Source: Apteryx mantelli (taxonomy: Eukaryota; Chordata; Aves; Apterygiformes; Apterygidae). Taken from it: a stretch of DNA of 64,000 nucleotides. Below the pieces are notes generated by a model. The model was not told the origin of the DNA, did not search any database, and saw nothing but the letters and a program-made list of their open reading frames with translations. The stretch lies in assembly GCF_036417845.1 (NCBI RefSeq), contig NC_089981.1:28200553-28264552 (forward strand), in the 5' to 3' direction. The position numbers and the translations under genes are program-made. Of the stretch, positions 22,356 to 35,023 are shown one piece after another (position 1 is the stretch's first letter; every line of letters begins with the position of its first letter).

Positions 22356-23576
22356 CTTTTCCCAAATCTTGAGAGTAGTTTCCTCTTACCCACCCTTGGC
22401 TGCGCTCATAAGCACAGAAAAGGGACTGGCTTAGTTCTGAAAAGGAGAATAATGCTGTTCAGGTTGTTCAGTCACAAGATCATCTTTTCATAGGGGGACT
22501 GATAAATTAGAAAAGCTGAAATGTGTAATTTCTGTTGAAATTCTCTGTGACTACTGTAGACATTACTGTGTTTTAGAAAGGAGTGAATATCTGTGTCTCA
22601 TATAAAAATAATAATAACAAAGTCCAACCCTCAAACATTATTATTATTGTTACTATGCTTTTCTGAGATTGTCTCTGCATTAATACCTGGACAACTCCAT
22701 TGGAAAAGGAGTCTCTTTTATGCGGGGCACTGTATATGGCCATGGTGAAAAGAATTCTGTGTTGCTAGGAGTTCGTCCAAACTCCCATCATTCAGAACTT
22801 CAGACTGTAAAGGGTTTGTACATATGCATCATAGTGGGAACACTTTCATGAGATTAAATTGACTTTGTACAGGATCAGGGCTCAAATATGTAGATCATGC
22901 TGCATTGAATACCTCATCTGCATAGAGTACTATGAGAAATAATGAGTTAGCGTTCACTAATACATACAAAACCTAGGCCAAATGATGTTTGTTACTTTTG
23001 CCAGCTGTCAGCATCTTACATACCTTGAAATCTGTATCACGTACTCAGGCACCAGAATATGACAAAGTCATTTTTCCACTGAAAATGCTGTCCAGTATTG
23101 TCAGTATTTTCTACTTATATAGAAGATAATTATGAGAATGAACTCAGAGCAAAATGAAAAAACTGCTTTCTTCAGTTTCAGAAGAAAAATACTAGATTGG
23201 ATTATAAAGATAGTATGTGTGTGGGAAAAAGTGACAAAATATTTTGTTTCAGGGTTAGTATTTTATCATAAAATGACATGTCTTCCCTTAGAAACTGTAC
23301 TCTGTAGAACTGTACTCTGTAAAAACTACCTTTAACAAAAAATAGGAGCTTGGCTGTTTCACTTTGCTAACACAACCTATCAGACCTGTAATTCTTACTC
23401 TGTTTTTCTTTAGTTTTGCTTGTTAAAACTGCCAAGGGATTCTAGTTAGTCTCTCTCCTTCACATTTTCAATAAATAAAGCAATAGCTTATTTTCTCTAT
23501 TCTGCTAAAATCTAATAAATATATCTGTATCTTTTTCCTATCCTGTCCTAAATGCATAGGTAGGCAGTGGGATCTG

Positions 23577-23607
23577 TTAATGAGTTGCTGTGTTAATGAG
23601 TTGCCTC
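23577..23607 (+). repeat. Tandem duplication, 16-base unit
   Basis: GTTAATGAGTTGC recurs at a 16-base period, two copies. A similar two-copy repeat with unit about 15 (ACTGTACTCTGTA) lies at 23294-23322. Both look like slippage products. Confidence 0.7.
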
Positions 23608-24473
23608 AGCCACCGTCTTCTTCAGCAGCAGGATATTTGATCTATGTATTTGTGCCAGTGTTTACATGCCTACTACTGGGAGAATCCTCACTGAACACCT
23701 ACAGCGTTGACCCTATGGCTTGGATCAGTGTTTTGTTTGTTAAACACTTCAGGACAATGCTATAGTTTTAAAGGCCAACATTATTTTGGGGTTGGTTGTT
23801 GTAGCTGTAATGCTTCACTCTTGCGTCATAAAGCTGTTTCCAAGGGAAGTTAAGAGCTGTTAATCTCATTTTACGGGTTTCTTGAAAGGTTATACTGTTT
23901 GATGTAAAATAGGTCCGGTACGCTACCAACTGGACAAAAACATGTTTCATAGAACTGGCATAAGAGAGGGAGAGAAAGGAGCCAGAAGTCTTATTATGCA
24001 GTTTGTTTCTTGGCAGCAGTGTTTCACAGTCTTTTCCTTGTCAGAATCGCAGAGGTCTGTTTTAGGAGGCATCCTTTTCCACTGTAGCAATACTGGAATG
24101 GAAGAGTAGTCATGGCCCTCTGAATTCCAGACTGAGCACTCTTGTCCTACAGTATATGTGTAAGTATAGTCTCCTTATCCAGACAATACTTTTTCCTAGT
24201 TTCTGCTCATTTACTACTTGTGGTGGTGGGCATGCTTTGTACGTTTATGGGTTGATTTCCTTTTAGTATGTATTTCACTATTCTAATACTTGAGATGGTT
24301 TGAATTTGGTGTTGAAATAGAAATGAATTTGACTGTCTGGAATGGATCTGTCCTGTGGCTGGCAGTGATATGCTGATGTTAGTTTGTACTTTCAGTAAAC
24401 CTAGTTCCTGAAAGGCATGTCATTTGTCATCTGGATCAGCCTGCATTTCAGGTAGTGTATCTCTGGGTCAGTT

Positions 24474-24488
24474 CCCCCCCCCCCCCCC
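24474..24488. repeat. Poly-C homopolymer (C15)
   Basis: Fifteen consecutive C on the plus strand, giving a G15 run on the other strand. Prone to slippage and sequencing error. Confidence 0.9.
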
Positions 24489-25535
24489 AATTTGGTCCTA
24501 TTCAGACACTTCTCATTGATCTGCTTTAAACATAATTTTATTTTAGCTCACATAATACCCAAAGGCTGTTCTGTGTTTGTTCTCCATCACTCATGTTTAT
24601 TATATTCACCCATCTCTTTTGGGACATAGATTTTCCTTTCTAACATTGCGTTCAGAGTTTGTGTGTGTTGAGGGAGGGGGAGAAATAGCCCAACCATTCG
24701 CTCTTCCCTCAGGTGTTATTTCCATTACCTGTAATTTACTGTTGTGTGCTATCTTATTCACCTCTGTGTAATTGCATAGAATGCATCTGTACAAATATTA
24801 GTTCAATGGATCTTTCCAGGGCCATAGTGGCAGCCCTGTAGTTCTGGTCATTTAAAAAATGCAGATGTGATTCCGGGAGTAATTTTGCTTTGCCTCTTAT
24901 TAGATCTTTTCCTGGTTTCTTACTGTCTTCACTGAAAGCTGTCAATCTAGCTATTTCAGATCCTAAACTGTATCTTTTTCCCAGTGACTCCTGTTTTGTC
25001 TTTGGAAGGCAAATAACAGTTTTCACGATTGAAGTCAAAGCCAGGAGATCTTATTGATACGAAGTGTATCTGCAGTATCTGAAGTTCTCTTGCTGTTCTC
25101 TTCAGCACTGAGATTCTGTTGGATGGCTTTGCCTTTGGCCAGTGCTCGATTATGTATAACCTGTAATACATCCTTTTTCCATCATACTTATACCTTACTC
25201 TGATTTTCTTCTTAGAATCTATTCCGAGTGAAATATTTAAAAGACTTCATTTCTATAATTCCTTTCAGTTCTATGTGTTCCTGAACTCCTATCAATTGGA
25301 GAGCTATTCTGATGAACTGTGCTAATTAAAGAAAAATGTGAGTTGTGTGGTTACCTTGGGGATTTGGCTAGAGTTTAGTTTAACAATTATCTAAGTATAA
25401 TAAAGAAAATAATTATGAATGTGTATTTCTGTTGCTACATTTTCTTTCAGTTAATGTTACTGGTGGGACAATCCGCAGTGTAGCTGAGTTAGGACATTGA
25501 CATTTCAGTTCCATTTTGTGTGACATCCAAAATAT

Positions 25536-26275
25536 TCATAGAACCATTCAGGCTGGAAGGGACCTCTGGAGGGCTCTAGTCTAACCTCCTGCTCAAAGCA
25601 GGATCAGCTATGAGGTCCGACCAGGTAGCTCAGGACTTTATTTAGTTGGGTCTTGAAAATCCCCAAGGATGGAGACTGCACAGCCTCTCTGGGCTGCCTG
25701 GTATTGCAGGGTTGCTGTTAGGTTCCCCCAAAGCTGCCGCTTCTCCAGGCTGAACAAGCTCAGCTCCCTCAGCATTTCCTCACGGAGCAGGTGCTCCAGC
25801 CCCTGACCATGCTGGTTGCCTTCTGCTGAGCTCACTCCAGTTTATCAATGTCTTTCCTCTATTGGGGCTCCCAAAACTGGATGCAGTGCTCCAGGTGTGG
25901 TCTCACAAGTGCTGAGTGTGTACTGGCCATGCCCCTGTTAATACGGCCCCGGATGCTGCTGGCCTTCTTTGCTGCCAGGGCACGTTGCCGGCTCCCGTTC
26001 AGCTTGCCGTCCAGCAAGATCCCCGGTCCCTTTCAGCCAGTGGGTCCCCAGCCTGTATCGTTGCAGGGGACTCTTCCTTCCCGGGTGCAGGGCTCTGCAT
26101 TTGTCCTTGCTGAATTTCATCAGGGGCCTGCTGACCCCTTCCTCCAGCCTGCCTAGGTCCCTCTGGATGGCAGCCCTGCTCTCGAGTGTATCAGCTGGTG
26201 CCCCCCCATCTTGGTGTCATCTGCAAACATGATGAGTGCACTCTTTCGTCTCCTCCAGGTCATTGATAAAGATGT
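25536..26275 (-). mobile_element. CR1 LINE, 5'-truncated, antisense orientation
   Basis: Read on the minus strand, this carries the CR1 C-terminal ORF2 and 3' end. The 3' terminus is at the left (complement of AACCATTCAGGCTGGAAGGGACC-type sequence near 25540-25562), and the FADDT-coding block is near 26215-26230. The segment ends around NIFINDLE at about 26275. Matching peptide pieces (LRELSLFSLEKRQLWG near 25740, KFSKDKCRALHPG near 26100) lie in different frames or are split by stops, so it is more decayed than the copy at 20990 and probably from another subfamily. Its right end is the 5' truncation. Confidence 0.93.
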
Positions 26276-29200
26276 TATCTCTTCTCAGATGCAAATACTG
26301 AGCATATGACTGAGTGGTGATGGAAGAGAAAAATAACAACTTGTGTGACTCCTGTGTTGACTTACTGGAAAATATAAGATGCTAAAAAGTTTTTTTTGTT
26401 GCTGTTTTTAAATCCCCAAAACAGAATTGTTGGACATGCCTGTTTAGTTGCATGGATATTAACGAATGTACAATGAACATTCAGATGAACCTTACTGAGG
26501 CCAATGCTTCTGACAATTCAGAAAGGTCTCATTCATTTATGGATTTTTTTAAGCTATTTTGCCAGCCAGGATTTGAAGAGAAAATAAAGCATTTGGTTCT
26601 GTAATTATTTGTGCAACTACAAATTCAGTCTCTGCTTTCAGCCATCTGCCCTGCAGGCACTACTTTTACAGCCATTTAGAACATTGGCACAGTATGCGAT
26701 CTCTGCATCTTCTTGTGTTTTTATGGCTGACTTGGTGCTGATAATTCTGACACAAATATGTGTTCATATTCCTCCTCCCCCCCCCCTTTTTTTTTTACAT
26801 CCTTCTGCTTTATCTCTTTTAGTCTTTTTAAGGGTTTGAAGAACAGCTGCACAGGAAGGGGAAGCAACGCTGTATTCCTGAACAGGCATTTTTTTTTATT
26901 TACCGTGTGAGATGCATAGTAGAACAATTTTATTCCTATTAAGGTTCACAAGAAGAAATGCAATCTTCCTTTCTGCAGCAGTTCCTGGTGTCAGTAGTTC
27001 AATCATCAGTTCAGTGGTATCTCTGTGTACCAGCTGTTGCCTGAACACCTTCTCTCCTGTATGTGCATGACATGGGAAAAAGTTAGAGCTTCTGCTGTTC
27101 TGCTGTTGACATTAGCAGGGCAAACTAAGTTTGAATGGCCTTGGGCTACTACTGAATGAGTAGGATGGCCAGACTTTTACTTGCTTACATGGCCCAAGAG
27201 AGAAGTTACTCATTTTATTATAAAGATAGTAGCTGCAGGTTTTAGTCTAGATCACGTGATTGAGCAACTACTTTGGGGCCAGAAAGCCCTGATGAATCCT
27301 AGCATGAGGGCAGCCCTCACAGTCTTTGTTTCATTTAAAGGTCTAGGCAGTGTGTCTTCTATAATACTGTTTTTCCAAGTGGCTTCTGGTGAACTTGGCA
27401 TGTGGTGTACCTGCAGGAACAGATCTCATTTTATGTGGGGACTTGCAGGTGTTGGGACTTTGTAGAGACTACTAGCTTCACCGGGTAGGAATTTATTTGT
27501 TTAAAGTTGTTTGAAGAACCTAACTGTGTGCCATTCCCTGTGGAGCACGACTTCAGTCTGGGGGTTCCCTGACCCTGTCAATGGGCTAGCATTTCAGTAG
27601 CATTTCATCAGTGCTGCTGGAAAGCTCATTCCTAAAGGCTTAACAGTAACATTATCTAGAGCTGTTGGTTTTTATGGAAGTACAGAGGTTTTATGGAAGT
27701 ACAGAGATTATAGAGAAGTGTAATTGGGTGAATATGACAGATGGTATCCAATAAGCCAAGTGCTATCACTTTGTAGTATTTTTATTTCGTATATATTTAG
27801 AGAGTTTCAAATGTTCAAATGGCACATTACCCCCATTCTTGTCCTTTTCAGTCAGCTTTAATCTAAAAGATCCCATAATCTACTTCTCTTGACACAGCGA
27901 CATACCAGGTCTTCAAGATCCGAGTGATCGCGAAGGTTAACATGGGGTGTTTCTTTCTTTTTCCATCTGGTTCAATCCTGCTTTGTTTTTGAATTGCATT
28001 TGGCAATATGGGAGGAGAAATTTGAAATGAAAGAATCTCATTTAATCTTCCATTGCTTCTCCTTCCATCTGGCAAATGGGAATAATATTTTCTTATTCAA
28101 TCCCTGTCTTTTTATAATGTAAACCGGTTGGTTCAGGAATTTTCTCTGACTGTGTATGTTCATCCTGCTTGTACAAAGGTCCGTGATTTCATGTGGAGTT
28201 TTTGGGTACTGCCACTAGTAATGCATTGTCATGAAACAGCAGAAAAAGAAAATGTAAGGGTGATGCTTTGAAACAGTGTATGAAAGTTTACTGGTAGTAT
28301 GTGTGTAATCTTGTCTGAACAGGAACATTTTTCATGACAATCAGTGCTGGCCTCCAAAAATGCGATGGATATGATTTTGCACCTTTGTCTTGGTAAAATG
28401 TTAATGTCAGGGAAGATTTTCCTTTATGAAGCAGTATCAGCAAGGAACAAATACATTGCCTCATTTGCCAGGCAGAAATGATAGAGCTGCTTTAGTGTGT
28501 CAGAGACTTCTTCATTAAAAAACATCAGTGACCACATGCATTTTGGATGTTCTAATCAAAAAAAGTCTCATTATTTGTTTTTTTCTTGCAGTGGTTTATT
28601 GAAATGTTAGCAGTTTGCTTGTTTGAAGAGAAGAATTGAAGTAACTGCTGTGAAATGTGTTATTATTTGAATCAAGTCTTTTCCAGTTTTACTTAAATTG
28701 AAATAAACCTATGTGGAATTACAGTAAACATAATAAGAGACTGATTTACAGAAACTCCTGCCTTCATCTCAGAAGTAAATAGAGGAGCTTCATGTAATTC
28801 TTTTTAACTTTCATCCTTAAAAGCTGATTATTTTGGGGTTTCTCTCCAAATGTTTTTTAAGGAATACTGATTATGAAGAAAAGCTTACAATGTTAAAATA
28901 TGTGCTTATGTTTTTGTCTTCATTATGACATGGAACTTTTTAGAAAGCTTGGTTATTTTTGTGTAAATTGAATTTAATTGTGAACCTTTCTCTGTAAAAC
29001 AGATTTTTTTTCTTAAAAAGCGGTACAAAAAGTAATACTTTGACAAAAAGATGACTGTTCATTTAATATATTTTCCCTATGGAAAATAGGAAGTGGGGAT
29101 ATCTGAATCAAATGTCGTGTTTAAAATTTGAAAACAACGCACTCTAAATTTAATACTCAAGTCTCTGTGGGCCTTGGATGAAGCTGCTAGTATGAATCTC

Positions 29201-32200
29201 TGAAATATATAGCTATAGGCTTGAATTTTTCTTAAGCCAAACATCCAATACGCTCTAATGGATGAGCTGCTTGAGTTGAGTGTGGGTGGATGGGTCTTCC
29301 TCGACAATTATCTACAAGTGAATATGTGCAAGCTTTGACTAATTAACTGAATTTGGACTAGACTGTATTACTGCAAACCTGCAGTACTGTTTACAATATT
29401 ATATACAGTGTAAAATTGCTTTTCCTTTTAAATGGGGTCAAAGCCATGGCCAAGATGCCAGATGGATACATGATACTTGATTGAATAGAACTAAGAGTGA
29501 AGCTTGCTGCGTCTTCAGGTTGCTTCAGCAGATTGCTAATATGTATATATTCTCCTTAATAATTTTTTATGAATTATAAAGCTGTATTACAGCTGACTGA
29601 GTTTCATGCTGCTGCTGGGATTTTCTAACATGACGTCAAGCATGTAGCCAGAATTGTTTTAACAGCCTCACTCTCTGTTACAGCCATACACTCTCTGTAA
29701 CACTGTTACAGCTCAGTTTTCTCATCGTACTGTGCTGTTAGTCTCTGTCCATCCCAGTCATTTTGACCACTGAGTAACAAAATCATTGCCACTTAAGAAA
29801 TTGTACCTGCAGCTGTTGGGTCCTCTGCACAAGCGCAGCCTGGGGCACAGAAAATGGTGTTGCACTGTTCCCCTTCTTCCAGAGGAAGAGCAATTGGATT
29901 CTCTTCTTTCCAGAGACCAGGAGGGCAAAGAGTCAGCTTCTACTCCTAGACTTTTGTCTATTTTGTTTGTTTTCCCACAGAATGGAGAGGAGAAGTTCTC
30001 TGTATTTTAGCTCTCGGATCCTGGAGCATCTGCCAGGATACATGGACTGGCAGACGCTATGGCAAAATCGTCTGCTAGATCTTTCTGCTAGGCTTTCATC
30101 TGAGTCTGAGAAAGGGTCACTTAAGTGCTGCTAACATACTTGCATCTCAGAGTCCCCAGCAGATGTTTTTAAGGCAGCAAGAGTGAGGGCCAGATGGAAT
30201 CACTCTGGAAACAAAGATATATTTTTTAAAAGGCTGAGGTCTCTTCATGGTAAACCTAAGGAGTCACCCAGCCTCAGAAGAGTTGTTAAACTGAAAATCA
30301 GGGAATGTGAAATATTGGCCGTTAATCAGTAGCTGCAAGGTCCACTAGTCCCATGGAAAATAATAACAAAGTAAACAGTCTCAAACTAGGGTGTTTTGCT
30401 GTTATAACAGAAGAATATATAGGCTAAATGATCCTCTCTTTGGGCTTGCATGAGGATTATTTAAGTATCAAGAAAGGACAGAACTGCAGCTTTTCAGTGA
30501 TGCTGGCTCCGAGTAACCATTAAAATAAACAGACGTGGTGGTAATCAGATGATTTTCTAAGGCCTTTTCTAAACTGAAGGATTCAGAAGTGTGGTGTGAC
30601 TGACTGGAGTAAGACATTCTAGTACAATTCCAGTTAAGAGAGAAATAGTATTGTTGAAATAACTATATTCCACTAAACTTCCATATTGGTGAAGAAAGCT
30701 TGAGTTCAGTTTTAATTGTTGAAGGTTGCAGCCGAAGTAATGCAAGGACAAGGCTTTTAGTTAATGCATATTTACAAAAGGATTGCAGAAAACAACCCAG
30801 AGATTTATAAAATATCAAGTCACAGAAAGAAGGACTTGGAAGTTACAAAAGAGGTTGTAAGCTTCTGGCGCACTGCTCTTGGTCTCAGCTGTGATTGCAT
30901 ATATTCAGAGGATTTAAACACAATGTGTTGCAGTAGAAAGGCAATATGGAGAGGTGTTTCAGCAGTACAGCATCCACAGCTTTTGGATGGAGATTCATTT
31001 TTCTGGCACTCCTTCAGTACGTCTGATAGTCACTTTGCATTCATGGAATGCTGAATCAATGCGAATCACACCCTTCCTTTGGCTAGTGTTTGCTATGGTG
31101 TTACTAAAACTGCCATGTTTATCACAGTAAGGTTAAGCATAAAGAGATCCAAGGGAGCTGTGCTTGTTTATGTAAACCTGAGTTTAGCTTGTTGTGACTT
31201 AGCTGGGGAATCATAGGTAACGTTTAGAAAAGGATTGAGGACGTTTTACTGCTGCCCTGTTCCATGCAGTGTGTTATGCCTGGGTACTGTATGATGGGAA
31301 ATTACAGGAAACCAAAGACACCCCGAGTGCTCAGTCACCTCCTCCGTGATAGAGAATTTAGAATTACAGCCAATCCAGCATATTACTGCAAACCATTATA
31401 TTCATGGGAAGATAATTACTGAACTGGTGGTTTATGGGAATGTCTGAGAAGTATATATAGCTCATTTAACATATCATCTGAAGGAGTCAGCCTAGCCTGA
31501 TTTATAAAACAGAAGATGAGAGAAGAGATCAGTTATCTCCTTAGCTCTGCAAATGACTGGTGGAATGAAGGTTGGCCTTTGACCGCTCTGGGTAACACGG
31601 CTGTATATACATTGCTGCCTCTGCAGTTCTGATGATCTGGACTAAAATCATTTCATTTTTTTTCTCCAAGCATTATATGTTAAATGAGGAGGTTTTTTTC
31701 AGGCCATTAAGCCTGAAATGTTAAACTTATGCATCTGTTTTTTCAATTGTTTGGCCAAAATACCCGTTTGGCGAGTTTCGCTTTCTAGCAGTGTAGCTTA
31801 TACAATAGCTTTTTTTTTTTTCCCCCTAGGAGTACTTCATTATAACTGCAACACATGTAACATGGAGAAATACGTGTCTTCTTTTTATAACTTGTTTTTG
31901 TAATCTATCAAATGAAGAATGCTTGGTATAAAGCAGAACATTTCTGTGGGTGTATTTCTTTTCTTTAGTCTAGCACTACCTTGCTGCTGATGCATTCTGT
32001 CTTAGGAAACTAGCACATTACTTATTTCTTCCAAGACTCGCATCAACATCCTTAATACTGACCCCAAGTGTTGTGTGGACTAAAAATAAAGCATTACCTC
32101 TACAAGAGACCACAAAATTTCATACTCTAAGTACTTGTAGATCAGAGTTTCATTCTGTGGAGCAGCACCCTCTTGTAAGATGTAACCAGTGTATAAATTA

Positions 32201-33333
32201 TAAAAGGCTGAGTTACCAGTGGGCCTCATTACAGGTCCTGATAACCTTGGTGTCTGAAAGGTGATGTTTTGTATGCCTTTTTTAGAACTCCTGTTTACTG
32301 TAATGCTAATTGTCTTCTAGAGCATGTATATTAATACATATGAAGTCACATTTTTATGACGTTTCAGTTGCACTAAAGTTTAGTTGTATTTAGGTCAGAA
32401 ACCAGGTTTGGCTGTCCTGGATTGTTTTATTTTGCTTTTCAGTTAAGAGTGATTATAAAAAGGGATTAATCTTTTAAAAGAATATGTATTGTAAGAGGAA
32501 ATTAAATGAATTCTACTTGTAAGAGGCTTTTTTCTGTAGCTATTTTCCTTGCAGTTGATATATTATAGTTTAAAAGATTTAATTATCTATGTTAAATGTT
32601 TAACCATAATGTTCTTACAATATAGAGACCTTTGTTCTCTGGAAAAATAAAGTGTAGTCAGTGGTTTGATAAAACACTTTACAAAAATAATTTTCTCATT
32701 TTAGTGCTATTAGTTTTTAACATCTAATTAATGAAAATGATTGAATGCCACAGGAGCTAATCTCCGAACTAGTAACAATTAGAAGAAAGGAAATATGGCA
32801 GTGCGCAGTACTATTTATTTTGCCAGTCTCTGAAAGTTGAACTGCATAGCAGTAAGTGTGACTTTTCAGATATTCAGGAATAAATTCTGTGTTTCAGTGT
32901 GCAAAAGATTAGACAATTAATTTTCCTAAGGCAATTTTAAATGCTGCTGATTTGCTAAGCAGCTCCCTAACGCTCTTCACTTCTTATATGCTTTATATGC
33001 AAATTTTCAGTCAAATCCCATTTCTATATACATTGACATTTTCATTAGAAAATAGTAGAGAAGAAAGCAAACTTTGGACTGTGGATTTTGCATCTCTTTG
33101 TGATCTGGCTGAATATAAACTTTGAAGTTTATGTGAACCAGAGTTTTTCTGTTTTTCATGGACTGCATTTAAGTTCTCTTGAGCCAACTTCTGCAAGTTA
33201 GGGCAGGCAAACTTCCATGGAACATAGTGGAAGTTTTTTCCTGAATAAGTCTTGCAAGAATTAGCTCCAGTGATTGTTGTTTGGTGTTGGTTTGAGTGAT
33301 AAACTCCTAATTATTTACCCTTTGTCTTTGCAG
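26276..33333 (+). other. TUB intron 1, last part
   Basis: AT-rich sequence from the second CR1 to exon 2. It includes a mixed C/T homopolymer near 26776-26797, a 19-base tandem duplication at 27670-27707 and several T-runs. No exon, RNA gene or recognisable transposon was found. The 3' end TTTACCCTTTGTCTTTGCAG is a good acceptor for exon 2. Confidence 0.8.
27670..27707 (+). repeat. Tandem duplication, 19-base unit
   Basis: Two adjacent copies of TTTTATGGAAGTACAGAGG, differing at the last base. Likely a recent local duplication. Confidence 0.85.
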
Positions 33334-33385
33334 TGTTCTGGATGATGAGGGGAGTACTTTGCGTCAGCAGAAGCTTGACAGGCAG
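33334..33385 (+). CDS. TUB: TUB exon 2, residues 13-30
   Basis: A 52-nt exon with acceptor TTTGCAG and donor GTAAG. It supplies the last base of Ser13 and encodes VLDDEGSTLRQQKLDRQ (14-30). This joins exon 3 without a frame change. It opens the amphipathic helix that in the paralogue TULP3 binds the IFT-A complex. The VLDDEG start is shared with mammalian tubby, where it is also the point at which alternative first exons converge. Being 52 nt, it is not frame-neutral, so skipping would break the protein. Confidence 0.95.
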
Positions 33386-34860
33386 GTAAGATTTTGGAAG
33401 TTTCTTGCTTTCTGAAGTGTAGATCTTGGAGCAGGGAAATCGCTGACACATATCTGATAACTGATAGATGTATCCTGCCAAAAAATTGTATCTAGTAATT
33501 AGGGAATGCAAAAGAGAGGTCTATGAAGGTTATATAGAAGTCTAACTTCCACTGAGGTTTTTCTTATGACTGAAGTTTGAGTGATTCCCACTTCCACCAC
33601 CTAGGGGTTGTTTTAAGCTGATTTACAATGTGTTACCCATCTGAAGGACCAGAAAGGACAAGAGGTTCTGGCAGGCACGTCAACCAACAGAAATTTACCT
33701 CCAAGTTTTTACATATTTTCTTCTCCATTCCCTGGATTTATCCCTTGTGACTGTAAACTAATGGTATTTTGTGCTAGGTTGTTTATTTGCTACTGTATTC
33801 CTACATGACTTATACAACAAAGTGATTCAGAATCTCTCATCTGAAATCTAAGAGAATTTTGCCATTAAGTTTTAATATGGTTTAGGGTTTTCACTTTACC
33901 TTTGATTTTTCTGTGGTCCCATTTCTGTGAACCGTTGTCATGTTTATAGTTAAGCTTTGTTTAATTTTCTGTTGTTATAGCCATTTCTTCTGGCATCATT
34001 TTATCAGGCTATGTTTCATCTTCAAATTCAAATACTTTCTATTTATGATGTAATTTTGAACTTGATTCTGACCTTTCTGAAGTCAAGTTGAGGTGTTCCA
34101 CACAACTCATGGGACTGAAAGAGTCCCATCTCCATTCTTGTTCTTCAGGTTTAGTGCATCTCCATTCTAAAAGCAAAAATCACTGCACAGGAGCAGGGAA
34201 ACAGTAAGGTAATGGATAATTAAAATAATCAGTTCAGTTCTCTGAGGCTGTGGAAAAGGGCTCGAACAGAGAGGTGCCTATGGTGCCAACAGATGCTGAA
34301 CAAAGTATCTGGGAGAAGAGACTTGTATGGCTGGTAGGATAATTCCCTGCCTCCCATCACTATTGCTTTGGTTTTCATCAGGTATAACTGAAAAATTTAA
34401 GTGTTTAATTAAAGTTCAGCTTGTATAGTTGTTAAATTAGGCTCATGTCCAGCCTTATCACTTGATTCTAATTTACAGATTATCTGCTCCTGATTTACAA
34501 AAACTTAAACTGACCCCTTTCTGCCTCATGCCTTTACTCACCCTCCCATTGCTTCACAGCCAGTACTCTCACACTGTTTTTTTTCCAAGGGTTATTTTCA
34601 AGCGAGCTCTGACAGCTGGTAGACTGCTCAGAAAGATCTGTTTTAATAATTTGATATTTTCAGCAGAAGGTGTTTTAGTGGTGGATTTTTTGGGGGGTGG
34701 GGGTGGGGGAAGATTTCCTATAATCTGATATCCAATATCTCACTTGCCAGTTCTCACCACCAGAAAACTGTAAAAGGTGTAAAGATATCCGTTGCACTTC
34801 ATCAGAGATTGCTGTTGTTTGGAGTCCAGTAACAGATACTTTTCTTTGCATTTCCCTCAG
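33386..34860 (+). other. TUB intron 2
   Basis: A 1,475-nt intron, the shortest complete one here. A G-rich run at 34692-34709 (G6 T G5 T G5) lies about 150 bases before exon 3. The acceptor region ends TTTGCATTTCCCTCAG. No other feature was recognised. Confidence 0.9.
34692..34709 (+). promoter_or_regulatory. G-rich intronic tract before exon 3
   Basis: G-runs of 6, 5 and 5 separated by single T. Such runs bind hnRNP H/F in known introns and can fold as a two-layer quadruplex; with only three runs it falls short of the strict four-run rule. A role in exon 3 splicing is inference. Confidence 0.3.
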
Positions 34861-35023
34861 CGAGCATTGCTAGAACAGAAGCAGAAAAAAAAGCGCCAGG
34901 AGCCATTAATGGTTCAGTCCAATGTGGACGGTCGCACAAGAACGCGCAGAATGAAACATTCGGAAGAACAAGCCCCATTGGTTGAATCGTATCTTAACAG
35001 CAACAGCAGCACTATATATCACG
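34861..35023 (+). CDS. TUB: TUB exon 3, residues 31-84
   Basis: A 163-nt exon with acceptor CCCTCAG and donor GTATGTG. It encodes [19 protein letters not shown] (31-49), then a polar segment with [21 protein letters not shown] (about 56-76), ending in a serine/asparagine-rich stretch and one base of codon 85. The KQKKKR cluster (37-42) is the basic element expected of the family, consistent with nuclear targeting and with the helix contacting [14 protein letters not shown] is near-identical to mammalian tubby as I recall it. This is the exon that identifies the gene best. Confidence 0.97.

Larger units (their letters stand above)
22356..25535 (+). other. TUB intron 1, between the two CR1 copies
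   Basis: AT-rich intronic sequence without a supportable exon. It holds small tandem duplications (23294-23322, 23577-23607) and a C15 homopolymer at 24474-24488. Short frames are chance. Confidence 0.8.

Noticed and set aside
25848-26232. Plus-strand frames of 65-102 codons
   Set aside because: Antisense shadows of the minus-strand CR1 copy.
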